DNA of 64,000 nucleotides from Pseudarthrobacter siccitolerans (GCF_030823375.1 NZ_JAUSXB010000001.1:1240001-1304000), one strand, 5' to 3'; positions 40,319 to 50,554 are shown, counted from the stretch's first letter. The notes: a model not told the origin generated them from the sequence alone. Made by a program: numbers and translations.

Positions 40319-41953
40319 TTATCCCGCGAGTCCGTGCTCAAAGGCATACCTGGTGGCAGCGGCCCGGGAGGACAGGCCCAGCTTCAGGAAGATGTTGCTG
40401 ATGTGCCGGGCTACGGTCTTCTCGCTGAGATAGAGTTCCGCGGCGATGGCCCGGTTCCCCTTGCCGGTGGCAACGAGCCGAAGCACTTCGGTTTCCCTCG
40501 GGGACAACGGTCCCTTGGCGCCGTCTGCGCCTTCCCGCATGAGCGACGCCGCCCAGGCGGCCCCCGGAGCTGCGCCCAGTTCCAGGAACTCCGCTTCTGC
40601 GGCCTCGAAGTCCATCAGCGCCGACGCCTCGTCGCCAAGGGCCCGGCAAGCACACCCGATCAGGACGCGGCAGCGCGCGGCTTCGTACGGCACACCGAGT
40701 TGCCGCCACAGCTTCCAGGCCTGCCGGACGGCTGGTGCGGCACCCGCCGGATCACCTTCGGCGAGCCGGACCCCGCCCTCGGCCTGGCCGGCAACCGCGC
40801 GGACCATGGGCATGGGGCATTCCCGGGCAAAGGCTGCCAGCTCGTCCGCGCCGCGGCGCGCCGCCTCAATATCGGCGGCGGCGAGCTCGATCTCCACCAG
40901 GGCTGGCAGTAAATGGCGCCGGGTGGCGGTGTCCGCAACGCCGGCAGCCCTTTGGATCATGGACTGCGCCTGCTTCGCGTCCCCGCGCGCCAGGGAGAGG
41001 AGCGCAAGGCCAGGCTGTGGCTCATAGCCGCTTCGGGCCGCTTCCCGGTATGAAGCTGCGGCTGCGTCCAGATCGCCGCTGAGCCGCTGCACTTCCCCCT
41101 GCTGGTAGTAGCCCCCGTACAGTGCCTGGGGATCACCCTGGGTGGAACGGCCTTGGGCTATGGCCGCCGCCGCCAGCGCCTCGGCCCAGGCCCCATGCAG
41201 CCGGAAGAGCTCTGCCCGGTGTGACTGGCACTGGCCACTGAACGTGACCATGTCGGGGCGGTTACGGCACCAGCGGTCAAGTGCCGCCGTCCATTCCAGT
41301 GCCCGTTCCAGGTCGAAGGCCAGGTGGCAGTTGCCGATGACTGCACAGTAGACAATCCCGGCCGGGATTGCGGACAGTTCTCCGGCCGTCACGGCCACCA
41401 TAACCTCGTCGAACATTCGAAGGCCCTCGTCGTTGTGCCCGAGCATGAGGTTCGCCTGGCCCAAACCGATGAGGGCCAGCGCCGACAGGTCTTTGTCCTG
41501 GAACCTTTGGCCAATGTCCGCAACCTGGGCGAAAGCCTCCAAGGCGCCGGCAGGGTCACCGCCGTAGAGCTTGCCCAGGCCTACCGGCACAAGCAGGAAC
41601 CCCTGGACGGCGTGTGGCCCGTCCAGCTCATCCGAGAGCCGTTGCCCCCGGGCGAACCATCCGCCGGCCCGGGACATTTCGCCAAGATGCATCAGCTGCA
41701 TCCCCATCCAGCCGGCGCACCGGACGGCTCCAACGATGTCGCCGACAACCAGGTACTCTTCGTGGGCGCGGGTGAGGGTGTCCAGTCCTGTGGCCGTGTT
41801 GCCGGTCAGAATCTCGGCGGTGGCGAGCCGTTCCAGGTCAGGTGCCGGCAGGCCGCCCCGTTGGTCGGCGTCGCGGAAGTTTTCAAAGGCCTCGGTCCAG
41901 CGGTTTTCGCGGAACGCTGACCTGCCCTGGTCGATGCCCGTCTCAGCTGACAC
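40319..41953 (-). CDS. TPR-containing LuxR family transcriptional regulator
   Basis: About 544 residues. An N-terminal array of tetratricopeptide-like helical pairs covers most of the protein (FRENRWTEAFENFRDADQRG; LALIGLGQANLMLGHNDEGL; VQRLSGDLDAAAASYREAA). The last ~65 residues are a LuxR/NarL HTH: LSPRETEVLRLVATGKGNRA, AAELYLSEKTVARHISNIFL. No ATPase (LuxR-LAL) domain is present. I start at GTG 41953 because AAAGGAGG lies 4 nt upstream. It is in the same direction as the membrane protein-monooxygenase operon 95 bp downstream and may control it. Confidence 0.9.
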   Translation of the reverse strand: MSAETGIDQGRSAFRENRWTEAFENFRDADQRGGLPAPDLERLATAEILTGNTATGLDTLTRAHEEYLVVGDIVGAVRCAGWMGMQLMHLGEMSRAGGWFARGQRLSDELDGPHAVQGFLLVPVGLGKLYGGDPAGALEAFAQVADIGQRFQDKDLSALALIGLGQANLMLGHNDEGLRMFDEVMVAVTAGELSAIPAGIVYCAVIGNCHLAFDLERALEWTAALDRWCRNRPDMVTFSGQCQSHRAELFRLHGAWAEALAAAAIAQGRSTQGDPQALYGGYYQQGEVQRLSGDLDAAAASYREAARSGYEPQPGLALLSLARGDAKQAQSMIQRAAGVADTATRRHLLPALVEIELAAADIEAARRGADELAAFARECPMPMVRAVAGQAEGGVRLAEGDPAGAAPAVRQAWKLWRQLGVPYEAARCRVLIGCACRALGDEASALMDFEAAEAEFLELGAAPGAAWAASLMREGADGAKGPLSPRETEVLRLVATGKGNRAIAAELYLSEKTVARHISNIFLKLGLSSRAAATRYAFEHGLAG

Positions 41954-42065
41954 CAGGCCTCCTTTCGGATACCACCCGCCCGGCCGGACGCCGTCGTCGC
42001 GCTTTGCACGCAACGGCACTTAAGCGCCACGGTACGCCCGCGGCAAAGGTAGAACAAGCGTCTGG

Positions 42066-43589
42066 TCAGGAACGGAGCAGCCCACGCAGGGTCTGGATGG
42101 TGTCCGCCTCGGCAACCGTTTTGTCGTCGCGGTAGCGCTTGACGCGTGCGAACCGGAGGGCGATTCCGCCCGGATAGCGCGACGACTGCTGCACGCCGTC
42201 GATGGCGATTTCCACAACGGTGACGGGTTCCACCCACACGGTGCCCGCAGTGCGGCGCACCTCGAGCTCCTGGAACCGCTCCGTCTGCCACTGCAGCAAA
42301 GCGTCGGTGAGTCCTTTAAAGGTCTTTCCCACCATCACGTAACCGCCGGGTTCGCCGAACGCGCCTGCGGGGTCCAGGGCGCCGAGGTGCAGATTGGAGA
42401 GCAACCCGGTGCGCCGTCCCGATCCCCACTCGCAGGCAAGCACCACCAGGTCGTAGGTGAGCACCGGCTTCACCTTGACCCAGTTGGAACCGCGTCGGCC
42501 GGCCGCGTAGGCCGATCCCACTGCCTTCACCATCACACCCTCGTGGCCGGCGGCGAGCGCATCCCGGGAGACCTGTCCGGCAACCGCGGCATCGGCGGTG
42601 ACAGTCCCCGGGATCCGGTGCCCGGGGGCGATGCGTTCGAGCACGCCGATGCGCGTGGACAGCGGCTCGTCCAGCAGGTCCCGCCCGTCAATATGCAGCA
42701 CGTCGAAGAACCACGGGTGCAGCAGGGTGGTGCGCGCCGCATCGGCCCCGAACCGGGACATGGTCTCCTGGAACGGCCGGGGCCCGCCGTCCTCATCCAG
42801 GGCAAGGGTCTCGCCGTCGAGGATCACGTCGCGCACCGGCAGTCCGCGCACTACGTCCACCACTTCGGGCAGCCGGTGGGTTACCTCGGCCAGGGTGCGG
42901 GTGTAGATACGGACATCGTCCCCAACGCGGTGCACCTGGATGCGCGCGCCGTCGAGCTTGTATTCCACCGACGCTTCCCCGGTGACCTCCAGCGCCGCAT
43001 CCACGCTGGCCGCGGTCGCTGCGAGCATGGGCTGGACGGGACGGCCGACGACGAGGCCGACGTCGTCCAGCTCGGTTTCCGTACCGGTGAGCGCCAGCAG
43101 GGCGGTCCCGCCCAGATCGCCGGAGAGCATGGCCGCGCGGCGTACGGCGTTGACGGGACGGCCGGCGGCGCGGGCCACGGCGTCCGTCAGGACGCCCTCC
43201 AGCGCACCGGTCCGCAGTTCTCCCAGCAGTACCCCGGCGATGAATGCCTGCTCGCGTTCGGTGGCTGCCGCGGTGAGCGTCCGCAGGGTCGCGGCCCGCT
43301 CCGCGGCGGATCCGGCACCGGCAGCGGCCAGCAGCCGGTCCAGCGCAGCGTCGAGGTCTGCCACGGTAAGGCCGGGCTCAGCAGCCGGCTCCCCCATCGC
43401 CGCTGACATCCCACGCCAGCCGATCCCCACCCGGCCCTGGCGCGGCCTGGCACTCAGCAGGCCCACCGCCGTCGGAATCTCCGCGGGGTCCAGCCGGCGC
43501 AGCAGGTCCGCCAACGCCTCCACCTTCGCGAGCCGGGAGCGGGTGGACGCGACGGCGTCCGCGGTCTTCACAAGCTCGTCGAGCAGCAT
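42066..43589 (-). CDS. lig: ATP-dependent DNA ligase
   Basis: A 507-residue single-polypeptide ligase with an N-terminal DNA-binding helical domain (to ~190), nucleotidyltransferase domain with the adenylated lysine K211 in EYKLDGARIQVHR, motif III near RTLAEVTHRLPEV, DGETLAL (motif IV-type), GHEGVMVKA (motif IV) and WVKVKP (motif V), then an OB domain. It resembles mycobacterial LigB rather than the NHEJ ligase LigD (no polymerase or nuclease domain). It is an addition to the NAD-dependent LigA expected elsewhere. The start has no strong ribosome-binding site. Confidence 0.93.
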   Translation of the reverse strand: MLLDELVKTADAVASTRSRLAKVEALADLLRRLDPAEIPTAVGLLSARPRQGRVGIGWRGMSAAMGEPAAEPGLTVADLDAALDRLLAAAGAGSAAERAATLRTLTAAATEREQAFIAGVLLGELRTGALEGVLTDAVARAAGRPVNAVRRAAMLSGDLGGTALLALTGTETELDDVGLVVGRPVQPMLAATAASVDAALEVTGEASVEYKLDGARIQVHRVGDDVRIYTRTLAEVTHRLPEVVDVVRGLPVRDVILDGETLALDEDGGPRPFQETMSRFGADAARTTLLHPWFFDVLHIDGRDLLDEPLSTRIGVLERIAPGHRIPGTVTADAAVAGQVSRDALAAGHEGVMVKAVGSAYAAGRRGSNWVKVKPVLTYDLVVLACEWGSGRRTGLLSNLHLGALDPAGAFGEPGGYVMVGKTFKGLTDALLQWQTERFQELEVRRTAGTVWVEPVTVVEIAIDGVQQSSRYPGGIALRFARVKRYRDDKTVAEADTIQTLRGLLRS

Positions 43590-43648
43590 GGGATCAGTCT
43601 GCCACGCGGGCTCTGGACAGCACCCGGCGGCTGCCCCACACTGGACGC

Positions 43649-44245
43649 GTGGGAATCATCGTCGCGAACCTGTTCCTTACCCTTGACGGCGTGTACCAGG
43701 CGCCAGGCGGCCGAGAAGAGGACACTGAGGGCAACTTCGCCTTCGGCGGCTGGCAGGCGCCGGTGTCCGATGATGAGGCCGGCGCGGCCATCGGCCAGGA
43801 GATCGCCAAGATTGACGCGCTGCTGCTCGGCCGGAAAACCTATGACATCTTCGCCGCCTACTGGCCCCACCAGTCCGACGAAATCGGGGGGACGCTCAAC
43901 CGGGTGCCCAAGTTCGTCGTGTCCAAGAGCCTGACCGCGCCTGGCTGGGAGGGCACTACGGTACTGCCGGATGCCACGGCGGCAGGCAGGCTGCGCGAGG
44001 AGTACGGCGAGGTGCACATGTTCGGCAGCGGCGTCCTCATCCGTTCACTGCTCGCAGCCGATGTGCTGGATCGGCTCCACGTCTGGCTCTACCCAGTCAC
44101 GTTGGGGCAGGGCAAGCGCCTCTTCGACGCCGGGACCATCCCCGCCTCATTCCGCCTCGCGGAACCTGCGCGCAGCTTCCCGAAGGGGGCTGTGTCACTG
44201 GTGTATGAGCGCGCGGGCGACGTTGAGACGCAGGAGATGGGCTAG
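43649..44245 (+). CDS. RibD C-terminal/dihydrofolate reductase-like protein
   Basis: A 198-residue protein of the RibD_C (DHFR-fold) family. It begins GIIVANLFLTLDGVYQAPGG, the typical first strand and 'S/T-x-DG' loop, followed by LLLGRKTYDIFAAYWP (the GRxTY motif) and MFGSGVLIRSLLAADVLD, LHVWLYPVTLGQGKRLF. It probably reduces a pterin- or pyrimidine-like substrate with NADPH. GTG start at 43649. It is 5 bp upstream of a paralogous gene, presumably one transcript, and divergent from the DNA ligase gene. Confidence 0.88.
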   Translation: MGIIVANLFLTLDGVYQAPGGREEDTEGNFAFGGWQAPVSDDEAGAAIGQEIAKIDALLLGRKTYDIFAAYWPHQSDEIGGTLNRVPKFVVSKSLTAPGWEGTTVLPDATAAGRLREEYGEVHMFGSGVLIRSLLAADVLDRLHVWLYPVTLGQGKRLFDAGTIPASFRLAEPARSFPKGAVSLVYERAGDVETQEMG

Positions 44246-44250
44246 CCGCG

Positions 44251-44850
44251 TTGGGCAAGGTCATCGCAGCCATCACCACATCCGTTGACGGCTTCATCAC
44301 CGGCCCCGACGACGGACCCGGACTCGGCCTGGGCAAGGGCGGCGAACGGCTGCACTACTGGGTGATGGGCGGCCCATGGACCTACGAGGGCGGACATGAC
44401 TTCGCGATGCACGGCCCGGACAAAGATTTCTACGACGAACTTGTTGCGGGTTTGGGTGCCGGCATTGTGGGCCGCGGCATGTATGACGCTGCAGGAGCAT
44501 GGGGAGGGACCAACCCGTTCCCCGGCCCGCTGATGGTGCTCACCCACCGTGTGGAGGACCAGCCCGCGGCTGCGTCGGGGTTCACGTTCGTGTCCGGGTT
44601 TGAGGAGGCCCTGGCGCAGGCTGCTGCAGCGGCCGGCGGCAAGGACGTGTCCATCGGCGGCGGCGCAGACGTGATCCGGCAGGCGCTGGCCGCCGGGCGG
44701 GTTGACGAACTGGTGCTCTCGACGGCACCGGTGGTCCTGGGCGCAGGGAAGCGCCTGTTCGACGGCTTCCATCATGACATCGACCTCGAAATCGTCAGGA
44801 CTGTCAGCTCCACATTTGCCACCCACGTGCGTTATGCCGTGAAAAAGTAG
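44251..44850 (+). CDS. RibD C-terminal/dihydrofolate reductase-like protein (paralogue)
   Basis: A 199-residue DHFR-fold protein. KVIAAITTSVDGFITGPDD at the start, GIVGRGMYDAAGAWGG (GR-x-x-Y-type motif), DVSIGGGADVIRQALAAGRV and LVLSTAPVVLGAGKRLFDGF. TTG start at 44251. It is adjacent to a second family member with which it shares the fold but is clearly divergent. Ends in front of a bidirectional terminator. Confidence 0.87.
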   Translation: MGKVIAAITTSVDGFITGPDDGPGLGLGKGGERLHYWVMGGPWTYEGGHDFAMHGPDKDFYDELVAGLGAGIVGRGMYDAAGAWGGTNPFPGPLMVLTHRVEDQPAAASGFTFVSGFEEALAQAAAAAGGKDVSIGGGADVIRQALAAGRVDELVLSTAPVVLGAGKRLFDGFHHDIDLEIVRTVSSTFATHVRYAVKK

Positions 44851-44857
44851 GGAGCAC

Positions 44858-44893
44858 AAAAAACCGGCCCAGCAGACGCTGGACCGGTTTTTT
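44858..44893. terminator. Bidirectional terminator between the RibD_C genes and groEL
   Basis: A 16-bp stem (AAAAAACCGGCCCAGC against GCTGGACCGGTTTTTT, one mismatch) with a 4-nt loop has a T-run on both strands. It ends transcription from the + strand reductase pair and from groEL on the - strand. Confidence 0.9.
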
Positions 44894-44925
44894 CGTGCAT
44901 GGCTATGGGCCCACGCCGTCCGGGT

Positions 44926-44954
44926 TCCCTGACCGAGCGAAGCGAGGTGAGGGA
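44926..44954. repeat. Imperfect hairpin with a GAGCGAAGCGAG core
   Basis: TCCCTGACC and GGTGAGGGA form a 9-bp arm with one mismatch, with an 11-nt loop GAGCGAAGCGA. It sits 11 bp past the groEL stop. Such GAGCGAAGCGAG sequences look like dispersed actinobacterial repeats; only one copy is visible here. Confidence 0.4.
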
Positions 44955-44965
44955 GACGGTGGGGA

Positions 44966-46579
<1,614 letters not shown>

Positions 46580-46653
46580 TCAGTCCTTTCAAGACAGAAC
46601 CCCGCGCAGCTGACCAGCAGAAGGCATGACCAGCGGCACGGGGATCCGAAGAG

Positions 46654-46950
46654 TTACTTTACGACGATCGCCAGGACGTCGCGGGCGGACAGCACGAGGT
46701 ATTCGGTGCCGCTGTGCTTGACTTCGGTTCCGCCGTACTTGGAGTAGATAACAACGTCGCCTTCAGCAACGTCGAGCGGGACGCGGTTGCCGTTGTCGTC
46801 AAAGCGGCCGGGGCCTACTGCAACAACTTCGCCTTCCTGGGGCTTCTCCTGCGCGGAGTCCGGGATGACCAGGCCGGAAGCCGTGGTCTGCTCGGCTTCG
46901 AGCGGGCGGACAACAATACGATCCTCAAGAGGCTTAATAGAGACCGACAC
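46654..46950 (-). CDS. groES: Co-chaperonin GroES
   Basis: A 98-residue co-chaperonin that caps GroEL. The signature [20 protein letters not shown] is at the start, with [20 protein letters not shown], mobile loop region, and [15 protein letters not shown]. Normal length. First gene of the groES-groEL operon; two CIRCE elements and a TTGACC/TAGAGT promoter lie upstream. Confidence 0.97.
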   Translation of the reverse strand: MSVSIKPLEDRIVVRPLEAEQTTASGLVIPDSAQEKPQEGEVVAVGPGRFDDNGNRVPLDVAEGDVVIYSKYGGTEVKHSGTEYLVLSARDVLAIVVK

Positions 46951-47060
46951 TCGGACCTCTCCTTTTCGTCAGCAAATTCGTGGACTGGAAAGCTTCCCGC
47001 CGTGGCTGGCAAACCGTCGTCGCGGTGCCGGCAGCAGCCTGGCTGGCAGCTCTTCATGTA

Positions 47061-47087
47061 TTAGCACCCTCCTAGGGAGAGTGCTAA
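47061..47087 (-). promoter_or_regulatory. CIRCE operator 1 of groES-groEL
   Basis: TTAGCACCC, nine bases, GAGTGCTAA: one mismatch from the CIRCE consensus. It lies between the -10 box and groES, so HrcA bound here would block elongation or initiation. Confidence 0.9.
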
Positions 47088-47092
47088 TGAAG

Positions 47093-47121
47093 ACTCTATG
47101 TAAGGGTTAGCACTCGGTCAA
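47093..47121 (-). promoter_or_regulatory. groES-groEL promoter
   Basis: On the minus strand, -35 TTGACC (47116-47121) and -10 TAGAGT (47093-47098) are separated by 17 bp. The -35 box falls inside the spacer of CIRCE 2 and the -10 between the two CIRCE copies, so HrcA would occlude both. Confidence 0.75.
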
Positions 47122-47133
47122 GGCGAGTGCCAG
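47107..47133 (-). promoter_or_regulatory. CIRCE operator 2 of groES-groEL
   Basis: TTAGCACTC, nine bases, GAGTGCCAG: two mismatches in the distal half-site. It overlaps the -35 box. Tandem CIRCE copies before groES are common in actinobacteria. Confidence 0.85.
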
Positions 47134-47174
47134 CGTTTCGTCATCTGCGAACCCTCCATGTGTACATTTGACCG

Positions 47175-48104
47175 GTGCGAGCCGCTGCCTATCTGATCCT
47201 TGCCACCCTCTTCTGGGCCGGAAACTTCGTCGTCGGCCATGCCGCCATGGAAACCATGCAGCCGCTGCAGCTGACCTACTGGCGGTGGACCCTGGCAGCG
47301 GTGCCGCTGCTGGTACTCGCCCACACGGTGGAGCGGCCGGACTGGCGGAGCGTGCTGCGCCGCTGGCCGGTCCTGCTGCTCCTGAGTTCCCTGGGCATGA
47401 GTGCCTACACGCTGCTGCTGTACAGCGCCCTGGGCCACACCTCAGCCCTGAACGCCTCGCTGGTGACGGCTGCCAACCCTGCGCTGATTGTGGTGCTGGC
47501 CGTGGTCCTGCTGCGCGACAGGCCGCGCCCGCTGGGGTGGGCGGGGATCGGGCTGGGCCTGGCCGGCGTCCTGCTGGTGCTCACCGGCGGCGACATCCAC
47601 CGGCTGCTGACCTTCTCCATCAACAGGGGCGAACTGCTGATCCTCGCGGCCATCACCGTGTGGGGCCTGTACACCATCCTCGGGCGCAGGGTTGATGTAC
47701 CCCCGATCACGTCCACTGCAGTACAGGTGGCGCTGGCCGCCGTCGTCCTCAGCCCGCTGGCCCTCATCACCGGCGCCGGCCTGCCCCGGACAGCACCGGA
47801 GGGCTGGTCCCTTGCCTACATCGCCCTGTTTCCGTCGCTGGGTTCCTACCTGCTCTGGAACCTTGCCCTGAAACGCACCACGGCGGCCAATGCGGGCAAC
47901 TACCTGAACCTCATTGCCGTGTTCACTGCGATTATCACTGTTGCCCTGGGGCAGCCCATCACCCTTCCGCAGGTTCTGGGCGGCGTCCTGGTGATTTCGG
48001 GAGTCCTGCTGACGAGCGCCGGCGGCCCTCAGCGTCCGAGGTCTTCGAAGTCGACGTCCTCGCCGCCGTCGCCCTCGTCCGGCGCGGAATTCCGCCCGCG
48101 GTAA
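47175..48104 (+). CDS. EamA/DMT-family transporter
   Basis: A 309-residue membrane protein with ten helices in two EamA repeats (about 5-135 and 155-280), typical of the drug/metabolite transporter superfamily. Family marks are FWAGNFVVGHA in helix 1, GHTSALNASLVTAANPAL near the end of the first repeat and ITVWGLYTILGR at the start of the second. Substrate unknown. GTG start with TACATT 6 nt upstream (leaderless). It is divergent from groES. Its final 76 bp overlap, in antisense, the end of the next gene. Confidence 0.88.
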   Translation: MRAAAYLILATLFWAGNFVVGHAAMETMQPLQLTYWRWTLAAVPLLVLAHTVERPDWRSVLRRWPVLLLLSSLGMSAYTLLLYSALGHTSALNASLVTAANPALIVVLAVVLLRDRPRPLGWAGIGLGLAGVLLVLTGGDIHRLLTFSINRGELLILAAITVWGLYTILGRRVDVPPITSTAVQVALAAVVLSPLALITGAGLPRTAPEGWSLAYIALFPSLGSYLLWNLALKRTTAANAGNYLNLIAVFTAIITVALGQPITLPQVLGGVLVISGVLLTSAGGPQRPRSSKSTSSPPSPSSGAEFRPR

Positions 48105-48406
48105 AGGACCGCGCCTGCCGCTGCAGTGGCCAGCAGGGCGGCCACCAGCACGGCAATGCTTCCGGCGCGGGCGCCGTCGTAAAGTCCGCGGATGTCCTGC
48201 GCTTCCTGCGTGTCCCCCGAAATGTCGTTGCCGCCTACGGAGTAGACGGTGGCGTTGAAGGTATCCAGGAAGAAGATCACCACCAGGAGCGCGATGCACA
48301 CCACCGCCACCAGGGCGCCGGCAATCAATGCCGTCCGGGCGAATCCGGCGGGGCCCCTGTCCTTGGCTGGTTCTTCGGACTGCCGGGGGCCTGCGCTCTC
48401 TTCCAT
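48029..48406 (-). CDS. Small membrane protein, unknown function
   Basis: A 125-residue protein with two hydrophobic helices (TALIAGALVAVVCIALLVVIFFLD near 26-49; AGSIAVLVAALLATAAAGAVLY near 81-102) and an acidic C-terminal tail (DEGDGGEDVDFEDLGR). TAGTGT lies 7 nt before the ATG, supporting a leaderless start. It is convergent with the EamA gene with a 76-bp overlap, so its acidic tail is antisense to the transporter's Ser/Pro-rich tail. No family recognised. Confidence 0.75.
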   Translation of the reverse strand: MEESAGPRQSEEPAKDRGPAGFARTALIAGALVAVVCIALLVVIFFLDTFNATVYSVGGNDISGDTQEAQDIRGLYDGARAGSIAVLVAALLATAAAGAVLYRGRNSAPDEGDGGEDVDFEDLGR

Positions 48407-48413
48407 GGTTTCA

Positions 48414-48452
48414 ACACTATCCGCATCCCGCCGGGACCTCCTCCACTAGGCT
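48414..48452. promoter_or_regulatory. Divergent leaderless -10 boxes (small membrane protein / methyltransferase)
   Basis: TAGTGT (48414-48419, minus) is 7 nt before the ATG at 48406; TAGGCT (48447-48452, plus) is 7 nt before the ATG at 48460. The second supports translation of the methyltransferase from 48460, upstream of its frameshift. Confidence 0.6.
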
Positions 48453-48459
48453 GGAACGC

Positions 48460-49690
48460 ATGCCTCACGCTTCCCAGGACCAGATCGCGCCGCTGCTCAC
48501 CTCCCGAAGGCTGGGATCTGCTGGCGTCCCTGGGCCCGTATCGGGAGGACACATCCTTCGAGCTCAACTCGGCGCTGCGCAAGGCCGGCCACTCCCCCGA
48601 ACTGGTCTCCGCCGTCCTGACCCAGTCCAGGCTCCGCACCAAGGCCGAAGCTAAGTTCGGCGAGTTCGCCCGCAGCATGCTGTTTACCCAGGCGGGACTG
48701 GAACAGGCAACCCGGTTCACCGTTGCCGCGCGCCACGCGCAGCGGTTCGCCGAAGCAGGAATCCGCCACGTGGCGGACCTGGGGTGCGGCCTCGCGGCCG
48801 ACTCGCTGGCGCTGGCGTCGCTGGACATCAACGTCACCGCTGTGGAGATGGATGAGACGACGGCGGCCTGCGCCACGGTAAACCTGATTCCGTTCTCCAA
48901 TGCCACGGTGGTCCACGCGGACGCCACTTCCGTTTCACTGGACGGGATCGACGGCGTCTGGCTGGATCCTGCCCGCCGGGTCACCTCCACGTCCGGCACC
49001 AAGCGCATCTGGGATCCCGAGGCCTTTTCGCCGCCGCTGTCCTTTGTTGAGTCCCTCGCGGCGTCCGGCAGGGCCGTCGGGGTCAAGATGGGGCCGGGCA
49101 TGCCGCATGATTCCGTACCGGCCGGCTGCGAAGCCCAATGGGTTTCCGTGGCCGGGGACGTGACCGAGGTAGCACTGTGGTTTAACGCCGTGCGCAGGCC
49201 CGGCATCCGCCGGGCCGCCCTGGTCCTGGGTGCCGGCGGTGCGGCCGAACTGACCAGCCTTGAGGACTTCGGCGCCGGCCCTGCCGCCCCGCTGGGCCCG
49301 GTGGAGGGCTACCTCTACGAGCCTGACGGCGCGGTGATCCGCGCAGGGCTGGTGGCCGACGTCGCGCTTCAACTGGGCGGGCACCTGGTGGACGAACACA
49401 TCGCCTACATCTGTGCCCCGCAGCTCGTGGACACGCCCTTCGCCCGGGCCTACAAGATCCTGGAAGTGATGCCCTACAACGTCAAGGCGCTCAAGGCATG
49501 GGTGAAGGCCGAGGGCATCGGTGTGCTGGACATCAAGAAGCGCGGCACTGCCATCACGCCCGAGGAACTGCGCAAGCAGCTGCTTCCTGCGGGGAAGGCA
49601 GCCGCGAAAAAGGCCGGCAACAAAACGGCCACCCTGGTCCTGACCCGGATCGGGGAGGACCGGGTGGTCATGGTGGTGGAGCCGGTCTAG
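48460..49690 (+). pseudogene. SAM-dependent methyltransferase with THUMP-like C-terminus; one-base frameshift at 48502
   Basis: ATG 48460 begins MPHASQDQIAPLLT, then an extra T at 48502 shifts the frame; after it the protein continues PEGWDLLASLGPYRED and reads through to 49690. Joined, it is about 409 residues. The class I methyltransferase core is VADLGCGLAADSLALASL (SAM motif I) with VTAVEMDETTAACAT, then WLDPARR. The C-terminus (KAWVKAEGIGVLDIKKRGTA, ITPEELRKQL) is the THUMP-like domain of this family. The intact downstream part alone could start at ATG 48677 (337 residues), losing a conserved N-terminal helix region. It may be a sequencing error rather than a true pseudogene. Confidence 0.8.
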
Positions 49691-49714
49691 GGCGCTGCTG
49701 TCCCGCGCCTGCCG

Positions 49715-50533
49715 CTACTGGGCGCGCATGAACTCCTCGGCCGCGCGGACCTGTTCAGGGGTGGGCCGTACGCCGGTGTAGAGCACAAACTGCTCCAGCG
49801 CCTGGATGGTGGCCACTTCCGCTCCGGTGATTACCGGCTTTCCGGCGGCACGTGCTGCCTTGACCAGCGGGGTTTCGGCGGGCAGTGCCACCACGTCGAA
49901 GACCACCTGGGCGGCGTCGATGGTTTCCTGCGGGAAGGCCAGGCTGTCCACCTCGCGTCCCCCTGCCATACCGATAGGAGTGACGTTGATGATGAGGTCC
50001 GCTGTTCCGCCGTCAAGCTCCGGACGCCACTGGAAACCGTACTGTGCGGCGAGTGCGCGGCCGGTGGTTTCGTTGCGCGCGAGGACTGTGACGTCGCTGA
50101 ACCCGGCGTCCCGAAGCGCGGCCACCGTCGCTTTGGCCATGCCGCCGGCGCCCTGGACCAGCACTGAGTAGTTGGTGGGCACGGAGTTGGACGCGAGGAG
50201 CTGTTCGATCGCGGTGTAGTCCGTGTTGTAGGCCTTGAGATGCCCGTCCGTGTTCACGATGGTGTTGACGGAGTCGATGGCCTTGGCCGAGCGGTCCATC
50301 TCGTCCACGAGGGCGATCACGTCCTCCTTGTACGGCATGGAGACGGCGCAGCCGCGGATGCCCAGCCCGCGGACCCCCGCGATGGCCTGCTCAAGGTTGG
50401 TGGGGGCGAACGCCTTGTAGATCCAGTTCAGGTCCAGCTGCTCGTAGAGGTGGTTGTGGAACCTGGTCCCGTTGTTGCTGGGCCGGGCCGAGAGCGAGAT
50501 GCAGAGGGTCATGTCTTTATTCAGAATGGGCAC
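49715..50533 (-). CDS. Shikimate dehydrogenase-like protein (AroE family)
   Basis: A 272-residue AroE-fold oxidoreductase. Catalytic Lys lies in VSMPYKEDVIALVDEMD and Asp in YNTDYTAIEQLL. The NADPH fold is VLVQGAGGMAKATVAAL and VTPIGMAG. The SMPYKED and NTDYTA forms match the shikimate dehydrogenase-like (SDH-L) branch rather than canonical AroE (TxPHK, NTDxxG), so the true substrate is uncertain. GTG 50533 start; ATG 50512 (MTLCISLS) is an alternative, with no strong ribosome-binding site for either. A 66-bp inverted repeat lies just upstream. Confidence 0.85.
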   Translation of the reverse strand: MPILNKDMTLCISLSARPSNNGTRFHNHLYEQLDLNWIYKAFAPTNLEQAIAGVRGLGIRGCAVSMPYKEDVIALVDEMDRSAKAIDSVNTIVNTDGHLKAYNTDYTAIEQLLASNSVPTNYSVLVQGAGGMAKATVAALRDAGFSDVTVLARNETTGRALAAQYGFQWRPELDGGTADLIINVTPIGMAGGREVDSLAFPQETIDAAQVVFDVVALPAETPLVKAARAAGKPVITGAEVATIQALEQFVLYTGVRPTPEQVRAAEEFMRAQ

Positions 50534-50554
50534 CTGACCATTTAACCCGTTCCG

